DNA of 7,677 nt from Bacteroidota bacterium (lineage in GTDB: Bacteria > Bacteroidota > Bacteroidia > Flavobacteriales_D > Sanyastnellaceae). A program made the position numbers and the translations under genes. The stretch covers positions 1-7,677 of the forward strand of contig JAQCID010000048.1 in assembly GCA_027618855.1 (NCBI GenBank), given 5' to 3'. The notes under the pieces were generated by a model that saw nothing but the letters and a program-made list of their open reading frames with translations, had not been told where the DNA came from and ran no database searches. Below are positions 1 through 7,059 of this stretch, piece by piece (position 1 is the first letter of the stretch; every line of letters begins with the position of its first letter).

Positions 1-1
1 T

Positions 2-343
2 TTGTTTCACAACAACGGTCTAGACCCTTCATTTGAGAATGACCCCGGCAGAGTAAACGTTACCGGATTTATTTTGGATTCCGGCCTTTTTAAAACACCC
101 ACATTGCGAAATGTTGCTGTAAGTGCTCCATATATGCACGATGGTCGTTTTACATCTCTTGAAGATGTGCTTGAACACTACAACAGCGGAGGGGTCAGTT
201 CATCAACGATAGATCCTTTTATGAAGTACACAACTGGGGGTTTAGAGCTTGCTCCACAGCAGAAAGAAGCAATAATCGCTTTTTTACACGCTCTGACCGA
301 CACAACATTTATTCAAAACCCAAATTTCCTCGATCCGCACTAG
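2..343 (+). CDS. Di-haem cytochrome c peroxidase / MauG-family protein, C-terminal fragment
   Basis: This is the last 113 codons of a gene that begins left of the window. The frame is open to the edge, and its first codon here, TTG, is an internal leucine rather than a start. The segment FKTPTLRNV (residues 30-38 of the fragment) followed by APYMHDGRF (42-50) and a leucine/glutamate-rich helix is the usual C-terminal signature of bacterial di-haem peroxidases. Met45 or its neighbourhood would supply an axial ligand to a haem. The final stretch (LAPQQKEAIIAFLHALTD) matches the closing helix of the family. The CxxCH haem-attachment motifs are expected upstream and are not visible, so the haem count cannot be confirmed. 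Family members are periplasmic and reduce hydrogen peroxide with electrons from cytochromes; MauG-like relatives oxidise other substrates. The gene ends 66 bp before the next gene and shows no obvious functional link to it. Confidence 0.88.
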   Translation: MFHNNGLDPSFENDPGRVNVTGFILDSGLFKTPTLRNVAVSAPYMHDGRFTSLEDVLEHYNSGGVSSSTIDPFMKYTTGGLELAPQQKEAIIAFLHALTDTTFIQNPNFLDPH

Positions 344-351
344 TAATTTTA

Positions 352-383
352 TAGGTTAGAAAACCTCTTCAAAACGTAACCTA
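352..383 (+). other. Small hairpin region after the peroxidase gene
   Basis: Nine bases after the peroxidase stop, AGGTT (353-357) can pair with AACCT (362-366) around a four-base loop. The longer TAGGTTA (352-358) can instead pair with TAACCTA (377-383) across an 18-base loop, so the two pairings exclude each other. No run of T follows either stem, so this is not a standard intrinsic terminator. It may be a weak 3' end or a leader structure of the downstream gene, or it may be chance. Confidence 0.25.
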
Positions 384-409
384 CAGCAGGTAAAATCGTA
401 AGAATTACT

Positions 410-484
410 ATGTATTGTCAAAAACTCCTCAGTATTGCGACCACCTTACTCCTCCTAACCCTAGTAGGGACAGGTGCTAACGCT
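410..484 (+). other. Signal peptide coding segment of the PKD-repeat protein
   Basis: Residues 1-25 show a short n-region with Lys5, a hydrophobic core (LLSIATTLLLLTLVG) and an A-N-A cleavage site before Gln26. A cysteine stands at position 27, but Gln precedes it, so it does not form a lipobox. Signal peptidase I processing is therefore expected. Confidence 0.85.
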
Positions 485-3400
485 CAATGCCACGATCTTT
501 TAGATGCCGACGGTGTTGCATCTTCTTCCCCGACTTGGTTTAGTTGTAATCCTGGTGATTATGATCTTTTTATACAAACGTCGACCGAATGGAATGATGT
601 AACTGTCAACTGGGGAGATGGTACATCTGATGAAAACCTAGGGCTTTGGACCACAGCAAATTCGATTACACATACCTATCCTGATGTTTGGCAGGTCTAT
701 ACCTTGACATTCACAAGTGCCGATGGCTGTGTCTTGACAGGAGAATTTATCAAAGAGGAATCCGTAAACCCATCCATTCAAATTCCTGAGGGTTGGGTAA
801 CGGATGCATGTGCACCGGCAACCTTGTTCTTTTTTAATGCCTCTACAAACGTAAGCGCGACAACCACGTTTACCTGGGAATTTGACGACGGAGTCACAGA
901 GGTTTTTGACGCAACAAATGGAGGAGGAACTGTTCCACACAACTACTCTGTAGGGTCCACAGGATGCAATAGAGAAGTGACGCTGTCAGCGACGAACGCT
1001 TGTAGAAATCACGAGTTTGGTACAGGAGCAAGCGTTACGATTGACTACATCAACATTTGGGATTTGGACAATGCCGTGATCGGTGCGTCTTCCACTCAGC
1101 TTTGTTACCCCGACACGACTGTCTTGCTATCAAATATTACCGAGAAGAATTGCACAGCAAATGGCAATACAACTCAGCGGTTTGAGAAATGGAATTTCGG
1201 AGACCTTGACAGTGATGGCATCGATGAAGTCATCGAGTGGAGGCCTTGGACATCTTCGACGCCCTTCGAACTCGATCTTCCAGGCGTAGGGACTTATCAT
1301 GTTATGCTATACGATTCTAGTTATTGCGGAATTGACTCCACTCAAATAGAACTCATCGTAAGAGCTCCGCTTTCTACAAATCTGACAGGACCAAACCAAG
1401 TTTGTGAAGGTCTTCCTGCAACCTTTTTACAAGATGAAAATGAAGCGACTGCGTTTTCCTGGAATTTCAATAACGGTGACGGTCAGTGGTATCCTGGAGG
1501 GTCTCCGTCTTTGACATGGACTTTTAATGACCCTGGCAACTACACTGTCCTTGGCGTCGTCATGCTTGCAGGTCAGGCAGAGTCTTGTCACGATACAGCG
1601 CGATTTGACATCCAAGTTAAACCTTCTCCTCAAGTGATCATTGAATTGTCCCAAACAGAAGGATGCGATTCATTTTCTGCCATCGCAGAAGAGATCAGTG
1701 GCGAGGGTGTCAATTATGAATGGACTTTTAATGTCGCCCCTGGAGCGCACAACGGAACGAGCACCCCGGAACTCTTTTTCGATGCCCCAGGCACCTATGT
1801 TGTGGGACTTGAAGTCACGGGTGCAAACGGATGTGTTCGGGCAGCAAATGTGACTCCAGAAGTGTTTGAAAGCCCGTCTGCCGACTTCATTAACGGAGTG
1901 GTTTGTGAAGGTGACACAACATCCTTTACTGACCTTTCTCTGGCGGCAGGTGGAGACCCCATTCTAACTTGGGAATGGTCTTTCGGTGATGGAAACCAAT
2001 CTGTAGACCAACACCCAGTACACCTCTACAATTCACCTGGCGAATTTAATGTGAGTCTTGAAATCTCATCCGAACATTGCAACAATGTCTTGAATACGAA
2101 TATTGAAGTAGAACCTGCACCCGCGATTACAGCCACCTCTGATGTGATCAATGGCTGTACTCCCTTGCTCGTCAACTTTGAGGCATCGAGTTCTGTGGAT
2201 GCAAATGTGGTTTGGACATTCGGAGACGGATTGGGGTCAGATGAATCTGTCATTTCTCACACATACCTGAGCCAAAATATTACGGGGACAACGTTTATTG
2301 CCATCGCAAATGCAACCAGTCCATTCGGATGTGTTGCACGCGACACGATCCAAGTCGCTACGCTGCCTGGAGCACAAGCATCCTTCTCGGTATCTGCACC
2401 TGCGTGTGCACCTATGGAGGCTGCATTTACAAACAACTCTTCGAATTCAATTTCATATGCCTGGGACTTCACTGACGGAGTCACGAGTCTAGAGGATGCA
2501 CCGTTACATACGTTCGAAAATACGACGGGTTTTCTTGAGACCTTCCCTGTAATGCTTATTGCTATTGCAGAAAACGGATGCAATGACACTACGATTGTCG
2601 GTGTATCCGTTTACCCCGAGGCCTTGTTCAATTTCATTTTACCAGAGGATGAAGGTTGCTCTCCTTTTGCAATCCAAATGCCTTCTCTAGGCGGAGCACA
2701 AGATATTATTTGGAGTTTTGGAGACGGCACACCCGACTCTAACATACCCATGAATACACACCTTTATACAAACGAGACGGAGTTTGTCGAAACACATCTT
2801 TTACATGTTGAAGGGCAGTCTAATTTCGGATGCGTAGGTGAATACAGCACAGAAGTCATTGTAAATCCACAACCCATCGCACAATTTTCTGCAGACATTC
2901 AAGTAGGATGCGCGCCCCTTTTGGTGAATTTTTCAGACAACAGTGAAAGGGCCATCACGCATACATGGATCTATGGCGATGGTGGGGAGGAAAATGGCTT
3001 TGGAGGCACTTCTCATGAATACACTTTCAATCATCAGGGGATGAGTACCGCAATTCGGGAAGTAACCCTCTTGGTGGAAGGTGTGGGTGGATGTATCGAT
3101 ACTGAAGTCATTGCTGTCGAACTGTACCCAGAGGTCGTCGCCGATTTTTTAGTTCCACCTTCATCTTGTTCTCCATTAAATGTCCTATTTGTCAACCAAA
3201 GTTTAAATTCAAATGCAGGTTTTACTTGGAATTTCGGAGACGGATCTCCTGAATCTCCTGCTGATCAACCCACACACTTATTTGTAACACCCGGATACTC
3301 AGACACAACGTTCACTGTAACATTAAATGGCGAGAGCGTATATGGTTGTACAGGGAGTAAATCTGTGGAATTAGAAGTTCTCGCAACACCAGTGGCAGAT

Positions 3401-4951
3401 ATAGAAATTGCAAACATGACCGGATGCTACCCTTTGGAGGTCACGTTTACAAATGCATCGCAAGGAGCTGACAATATCGAGTGGTATTACGGCACAGGTG
3501 AAATCTCGAATGAGATCGCTACCGAACACGTTTTCAATTACTTTAACCCTTCAAATGAACCCGTAACCTACACTGCAATACTTACTGCAACCACAAACAG
3601 TGGATGTTCAGCGCAAGATCAAGTTCAGGTTGAAGTCCTACCTGAAATAGAAGCAGCGTTCGATGTCCCTCAACAAGGGTGCTCTCCTTTCGACGTGTCG
3701 TTCCTAAATTCAACCTCTGGAGCCTCTGTATACAATTGGAATTTCGGGGATGGTTTAGAAAGCAATGCGTTCGAACCCTCTCATACATTCACGACCCCTT
3801 TTGCAGATCAGGACACCACGTTCACGATTTCTCTCGCTGTAACATCAACATTCGGATGTACCGATACAGTTCGTACAAATATTGAAGTTTATGCTGCTCC
3901 ACATGCTGGATTCACTGTTACCCCAATCATTCAAACATTCCCAAATACGACTGTAGTGATTGAAAATGTAACGTTGGCAGGAGGTGCCAGTTCGAATATG
4001 TGGAATTTCGGGGATGGGACTGTCAGCATAGATTCGGAACCAGGAAGTCACACTTTTGAGACCTGGGGAAGCTACAACATCGCTCTTGATGTAAACAATG
4101 GATATTGTGGTGACAACGCATCCCAAAACATTAAGATTTTAGCACCTATACCTGAAATAAGCTTTTTGGGAGGTGGTGAAGGGTGTGCACCATTAAAAAT
4201 AGATTTTACAAATTTCTCACAATATGCCGATGAATACCGTTGGGATTTCGGTGACGGAACGATCCATGCTGCGGAACATCCTTCGCATACCTATGAGCAA
4301 CCTGGTACGTACGATATTAAGCTTGAAGTTTATGGGTATGAAGGGACCGTTCTGGAAGACCCCCACTACGCTACAGTCGTCGTTTATCCAAAAGCACAAG
4401 CCGCATTTACGCTTTCTCCGACAGAGGTTTTTGCTCCAGGCGAGCCGGTTTATCACATGAATTTATCGGCAGATGCATCTGAATTTGTTTGGTATTTCGG
4501 AGACGGAACAACATCTACAAGTGAACACCCCATACATGAGTACACTGGAGAGGGAGTATATACTGTTTCATTAACAGCGGATAACGAGTGGGGCTGTTCA
4601 AGCACATTCACATTGGTCGATGCTATACTCGCCAAACCAGGCGGAGAAATGACTTTCCCCACTGCCTTCACCCCACTTAGTGGTGGTGGAAATGGAGGGA
4701 TGTATGATCCACAGGCTTATGACAACAATGTATTCCGCCCACTACATGCTGGAATCATTGAGTACGAACTGTTCGTTTTCAATAAACTTGGTGAACAGAT
4801 TTTCTATTCGTCTGATGTAAACATTGGATGGGATGGATATGTGAATGGTGTGCTTACACCTCAGGATGTATATGCGTATAAGGCTGTTGCACTTCTAAGT
4901 GATGGTAGGAAATTACAGAGAGCTGGAACGGTGACTTTAATGGCAAAATAA
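410..4951 (+). CDS. Giant secreted PKD-repeat protein with type IX secretion type B C-terminal domain
   Basis: The product has 1513 residues. A signal peptide (residues 1-25: Lys5, then a leucine-rich core, cleavage predicted after ANA) sends it to the periplasm through Sec. Residues about 28-1410 hold about 16 tandem PKD-like beta-sandwich modules. Each is marked by a W-x-F-G-D-G-like motif, with the key Trp at 68, 156, 261, 351, 438, 523, 602, 685, 768, 853, 940, 1025, 1110, 1198, 1278 and 1361, so the period is mostly 79-90 residues. Residues about 1412-1513 are a gliding-motility-associated (CHU_C, type B) sorting domain, including VFNKLGEQIF, GWDGYVNG and VYAYKA. Such proteins cross the outer membrane through the type IX system and end up on the surface or in the medium, often as adhesins. 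No enzymatic domain is recognised, so adhesion, matrix or gliding roles are inference. The start at ATG 410 is chosen because it gives a complete signal peptide; no clear ribosome binding site precedes it. A PorP/SprF gene follows after 48 bp, probably in the same operon. Confidence 0.93.
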   Translation: MYCQKLLSIATTLLLLTLVGTGANAQCHDLLDADGVASSSPTWFSCNPGDYDLFIQTSTEWNDVTVNWGDGTSDENLGLWTTANSITHTYPDVWQVYTLTFTSADGCVLTGEFIKEESVNPSIQIPEGWVTDACAPATLFFFNASTNVSATTTFTWEFDDGVTEVFDATNGGGTVPHNYSVGSTGCNREVTLSATNACRNHEFGTGASVTIDYINIWDLDNAVIGASSTQLCYPDTTVLLSNITEKNCTANGNTTQRFEKWNFGDLDSDGIDEVIEWRPWTSSTPFELDLPGVGTYHVMLYDSSYCGIDSTQIELIVRAPLSTNLTGPNQVCEGLPATFLQDENEATAFSWNFNNGDGQWYPGGSPSLTWTFNDPGNYTVLGVVMLAGQAESCHDTARFDIQVKPSPQVIIELSQTEGCDSFSAIAEEISGEGVNYEWTFNVAPGAHNGTSTPELFFDAPGTYVVGLEVTGANGCVRAANVTPEVFESPSADFINGVVCEGDTTSFTDLSLAAGGDPILTWEWSFGDGNQSVDQHPVHLYNSPGEFNVSLEISSEHCNNVLNTNIEVEPAPAITATSDVINGCTPLLVNFEASSSVDANVVWTFGDGLGSDESVISHTYLSQNITGTTFIAIANATSPFGCVARDTIQVATLPGAQASFSVSAPACAPMEAAFTNNSSNSISYAWDFTDGVTSLEDAPLHTFENTTGFLETFPVMLIAIAENGCNDTTIVGVSVYPEALFNFILPEDEGCSPFAIQMPSLGGAQDIIWSFGDGTPDSNIPMNTHLYTNETEFVETHLLHVEGQSNFGCVGEYSTEVIVNPQPIAQFSADIQVGCAPLLVNFSDNSERAITHTWIYGDGGEENGFGGTSHEYTFNHQGMSTAIREVTLLVEGVGGCIDTEVIAVELYPEVVADFLVPPSSCSPLNVLFVNQSLNSNAGFTWNFGDGSPESPADQPTHLFVTPGYSDTTFTVTLNGESVYGCTGSKSVELEVLATPVADIEIANMTGCYPLEVTFTNASQGADNIEWYYGTGEISNEIATEHVFNYFNPSNEPVTYTAILTATTNSGCSAQDQVQVEVLPEIEAAFDVPQQGCSPFDVSFLNSTSGASVYNWNFGDGLESNAFEPSHTFTTPFADQDTTFTISLAVTSTFGCTDTVRTNIEVYAAPHAGFTVTPIIQTFPNTTVVIENVTLAGGASSNMWNFGDGTVSIDSEPGSHTFETWGSYNIALDVNNGYCGDNASQNIKILAPIPEISFLGGGEGCAPLKIDFTNFSQYADEYRWDFGDGTIHAAEHPSHTYEQPGTYDIKLEVYGYEGTVLEDPHYATVVVYPKAQAAFTLSPTEVFAPGEPVYHMNLSADASEFVWYFGDGTTSTSEHPIHEYTGEGVYTVSLTADNEWGCSSTFTLVDAILAKPGGEMTFPTAFTPLSGGGNGGMYDPQAYDNNVFRPLHAGIIEYELFVFNKLGEQIFYSSDVNIGWDGYVNGVLTPQDVYAYKAVALLSDGRKLQRAGTVTLMAK
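491..4639 (+). repeat. Tandem array of about 16 PKD-like modules (protein-level repeat)
   Basis: The repeat is clear in protein but strongly diverged in DNA; only short stretches around the TGGAATTTCGG-type codons of the W-x-F-G-D-G motif look alike (for example near 3230, 3739 and 4001). Trp-to-Trp spacing is 79-90 residues except for 105 between modules 2 and 3. Many modules also share a G-C-x-P entry motif, then a hydrophobic-F-x-N-x-S strand, a THxF/HTY strand after the Trp motif, and a second Cys before the last strand. Modules 8 (FTDG), 12 (YYGTG), 4 and 5 have degenerate versions of the loop. The divergence suggests an old array maintained by selection rather than a recent expansion. 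Confidence 0.88.
4643..4948 (+). other. Type B C-terminal sorting domain (gliding-motility-associated, CHU_C-like)
   Basis: Residues about 1412-1513 begin with MTFPTAFTP, continue with NNVFRPL, EYELFVFNKLGEQIF, GWDGYVNG, DVYAYKAVAL, and end in GTVTLMAK. This order matches the type IX type B sorting domain. The usual F-x-P-N-x-D-G-x-N-D entry is replaced by a longer glycine-rich variant, F-T-P-L-S-G-G-G-N-G-G, followed by MYDPQAYDNNVF. The domain sits at the extreme C-terminus, as expected for a secretion signal. Confidence 0.9.
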
Positions 4952-4999
4952 TCCCCTAGAAATTGTAACCTTTGTTCGTTTAGATACGTATTAAAGGAT

Positions 5000-6031
5000 A
5001 TGATATTCTTCCTTCCATTAGATCCCAAACGCACATTTATTGCTGCAATGACTGTATTTGCATTTGCTTGGGGCACATCTTCTGTGAAGGCTCAAGACAT
5101 GCATTTCACACAGTACAATGCAGCGCCGACTTCGATCAACCCAGGATATGTTGGCGCCACTGGCCAGGCAAGAGCCGTGACGTTATACAGAGCTCAATGG
5201 GCAAGTTTACCACAAGCATACACAGGATTTCAAATTGCATACGATCGTCCCACTTTTGATCACAACGGTGGACTTGGCGTTCTAATCAGCCACGAGGAGG
5301 CGGGAGCTGGCGCTTTACGCACTTCTCGTGTTGCCTTTCAATATGCATATGAATTCCAACTTGGACCGCGCACATTTATTCGTCCAGCGCTACAGATCGG
5401 ACTCGCAAGTCGATCCGTGAATCTAAATGCACTCACGTTTATGGATCAGCTCCTTCGCAATGATGCTTCGACGACACTTGAGCAAGGTCTAGGAACTGGA
5501 AAACAGTATATCGATATGGGAACTGGGTTCCTGATCGTGAGTCGAAAGTCTTGGTTTGGACTATCTGCCGACCATCTGAATACGCCCAATCACAGTATCA
5601 GTCATGAGTATGCAGAGAAATTAGAAATGAGATTGTCAGCGCATGGTGGTGGACGGATGTCACTGAAACATGGACCTAAGGGCAAGCATACGAAGGACAT
5701 CGTATTCGCCTTCAATTACACAAATCAAGGATTATTCGATCAACTAGATTTGGGGGCATACTACGACTTGAATGTCATGACTGTAGGGGTTTGGTATAGA
5801 GGTATTCCCGTAATACAACATGCTGCAGATGGATCAATCGACATAGACGCTGTGAGTTTTGTATTCGGATTCGGAAATAAATTGTGGAGAATGGGATACA
5901 GTTACGATCTTACTTTGAGTAAACTCGGCATTGCTACCTCTGGAGGTTCACATGAGATTTCATTAAAATACCTTTGGGATGTGCGTAAAAAAGATGGCCC
6001 ACCTGCCTACCATCCTTGCGTCGATTACTAA
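5000..6031 (+). CDS. PorP/SprF-family type IX secretion outer-membrane protein
   Basis: The product has 343 residues. A signal peptide (residues 1-31: Lys10-Arg11, hydrophobic TFIAAMTVFAFAW, cleavage after VKA) leads into QDMHFTQYNAAPTSINPGYVG, close to the classic family opening QDxxFSQ...NPAxxG. Later family marks are LYRAQW (62-67), GAYYDLNVMTVGVWYRGIP (252-270), GYSYDLTLSKLG (299-310), GGSHEISLKY (315-324) and a Cys near the end (340). Known relatives are outer-membrane beta-barrels: PorP is part of the secretion machinery, and SprF is needed to export the giant adhesin SprB. Because this gene directly follows a type B substrate gene, a SprF-like role for that substrate is the best inference. 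The start at 5000 is preferred over the in-frame ATG at 5048, which would remove the positively charged n-region. An AAAGG lies only two bases before the start codon, too close for a normal ribosome binding site. The stop codon overlaps that of murB on the other strand. Confidence 0.92.
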   Translation: MIFFLPLDPKRTFIAAMTVFAFAWGTSSVKAQDMHFTQYNAAPTSINPGYVGATGQARAVTLYRAQWASLPQAYTGFQIAYDRPTFDHNGGLGVLISHEEAGAGALRTSRVAFQYAYEFQLGPRTFIRPALQIGLASRSVNLNALTFMDQLLRNDASTTLEQGLGTGKQYIDMGTGFLIVSRKSWFGLSADHLNTPNHSISHEYAEKLEMRLSAHGGGRMSLKHGPKGKHTKDIVFAFNYTNQGLFDQLDLGAYYDLNVMTVGVWYRGIPVIQHAADGSIDIDAVSFVFGFGNKLWRMGYSYDLTLSKLGIATSGGSHEISLKYLWDVRKKDGPPAYHPCVDY

Positions 6032-7059
6032 GGCTGAGTCATCCCAATTTGGTTTACTTCTGGCTCAAGTTTAATCCCAAATTTATTTTCGACACTTGTC
6101 ATGATATCTGTTGCGAGTTGCCATATTTCAAGGCCGCTAGCCCCCCCCCTATTTACAAGAACCAATGCTTGTTTGTCATGTACACCATGCGTCCCCCTGT
6201 TATGTCCTTTCCAACCCGCCTGATCAATCAGCCACCCAGCAGCCAATTTGACGCTTCCGTCTATTTGAGGATAGTTGGGAATCTCTGGATAGTTACGTTT
6301 TAGGTCCGAAAAAACGTTGTGATCGATCACAGGATTTTTGAAAAACGAGCCAGCATTCCCCAGGATGGCAGGATTTGGAAGTTTAGAATTTCTGATTTTT
6401 ACCACGGCATTTGCCACGTCACTGTGGGTGATCTTTTCCTTCGATATTTCTGAAAGTTCTGACTCTAAAGAGCCATAGCCCGTTTTCAGTTCAGATTGTC
6501 GGTCGAGTCTAAAGGCGACCCTTACGATGACCCATTTTCCCTTTTCCTCTAGCTTAAATATCGATTCACGATAGCCAAATTTACAATCCTCTAAATGAAA
6601 TCTAATGCATTCGCCACTTTCAATATTTATGGCTTCAAGCCATGAAAAAACATCCTTAATCTCTACGCCATAGGCACCTATGTTCTGCATGGGACTGGCT
6701 CCAACACATCCTGGAATAAGTGCTAAGTTTTCTAAGCCCCCCCAACCGCACTCAATAGTATGCATCACGAAATGATGCCACATTTCTCCTGCCTCAGCGA
6801 CCACTTCCAATACCCGACCATCGTCCTTCAAAACGTCGATTCCCCGGCTCGCAATTTTAACAACAAGACCCTCGTAATTAGAATGGAAAAGCATATTGCT
6901 CCCCCCACCTAAAATCAAAATATTAAGACCGAATGAAATTTGGCAAGATGAAACATCACGAAGCTGATCATCATCTTTCACTTCGATATAGCGACTTGCA
7001 AATGCCGGAACGTGAAATGTCAGTTCGTGGGTTATATCAACATCCGTGATAACTTTCAA
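6028..7059 (-). CDS. murB: UDP-N-acetylenolpyruvoylglucosamine reductase (UDP-N-acetylmuramate dehydrogenase), type I
   Basis: This cytoplasmic FAD enzyme uses NADPH to reduce UDP-GlcNAc-enolpyruvate to UDP-MurNAc, the second committed step of peptidoglycan synthesis. At 343 residues it has nearly the length of the E. coli enzyme. FAD-binding motifs are LILGGGSNMLF (48-58) and GGLENLALIPGCVGASPMQNIGAYG (107-131). The catalytic residues are present: Arg164 in GYRES, the proton-donating Ser238 in GNAGSFFKNP, and Glu334 in LEPEV. The intact YRESIF insert places it in the type I class. The start is TTG: an in-frame TGA lies directly upstream, and no ATG or GTG occurs before the first conserved region, so TTG at 7059-7057 is the only reasonable choice. 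The usual N-T-F-G near residue 14 reads L-T-F-H. The coding strand holds G runs of nine (6141-6149), seven (6737-6743) and six (6901-6906). The gene is convergent with the PorP/SprF gene and divergent from the TPR gene. Confidence 0.96.
   Translation of the reverse strand: MKVITDVDITHELTFHVPAFASRYIEVKDDDQLRDVSSCQISFGLNILILGGGSNMLFHSNYEGLVVKIASRGIDVLKDDGRVLEVVAEAGEMWHHFVMHTIECGWGGLENLALIPGCVGASPMQNIGAYGVEIKDVFSWLEAINIESGECIRFHLEDCKFGYRESIFKLEEKGKWVIVRVAFRLDRQSELKTGYGSLESELSEISKEKITHSDVANAVVKIRNSKLPNPAILGNAGSFFKNPVIDHNVFSDLKRNYPEIPNYPQIDGSVKLAAGWLIDQAGWKGHNRGTHGVHDKQALVLVNRGGASGLEIWQLATDIMTSVENKFGIKLEPEVNQIGMTQP

Noticed and set aside
479..490. Possible lipoprotein lipobox around Cys27 of the PKD protein
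   Set aside because: Residue -1 is Gln and the region reads A-N-A-Q-C, which does not fit L-[AS]-[GA]-C. Signal peptidase I cleavage before Gln26 fits better.
2257..2589. 110-codon open frame on the minus strand inside the PKD gene
   Set aside because: It lies fully within a well-supported coding region, has no recognisable domain, and its sequence is what an antisense reading of the repeat codons gives. The other antisense frames (for example 638-940, 3845-4126 and 4217-4456) were rejected for the same reason.
3230..4510. Recurring TGGAATTTCGG-like DNA segments as a CRISPR or DNA repeat array
   Set aside because: They are short, imperfect, in frame, and fully explained by the W-x-F-G-D-G motif of the PKD modules.
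5048..5050. Alternative ATG start for the PorP/SprF gene
   Set aside because: It would remove Lys10-Arg11 and leave a signal peptide with no positive n-region; the first ATG gives a complete signal peptide.
6046..6090. Possible terminator AATTTGG / CCAAATT followed by a T-rich stretch
   Set aside because: The loop is 24 bases, the stem is AT-rich, and the bases are explained by the murB C-terminal codons.
6016..6303. Plus-strand open frame of 95 codons across the murB 3' end
   Set aside because: It is antisense to conserved murB sequence and has no family resemblance.
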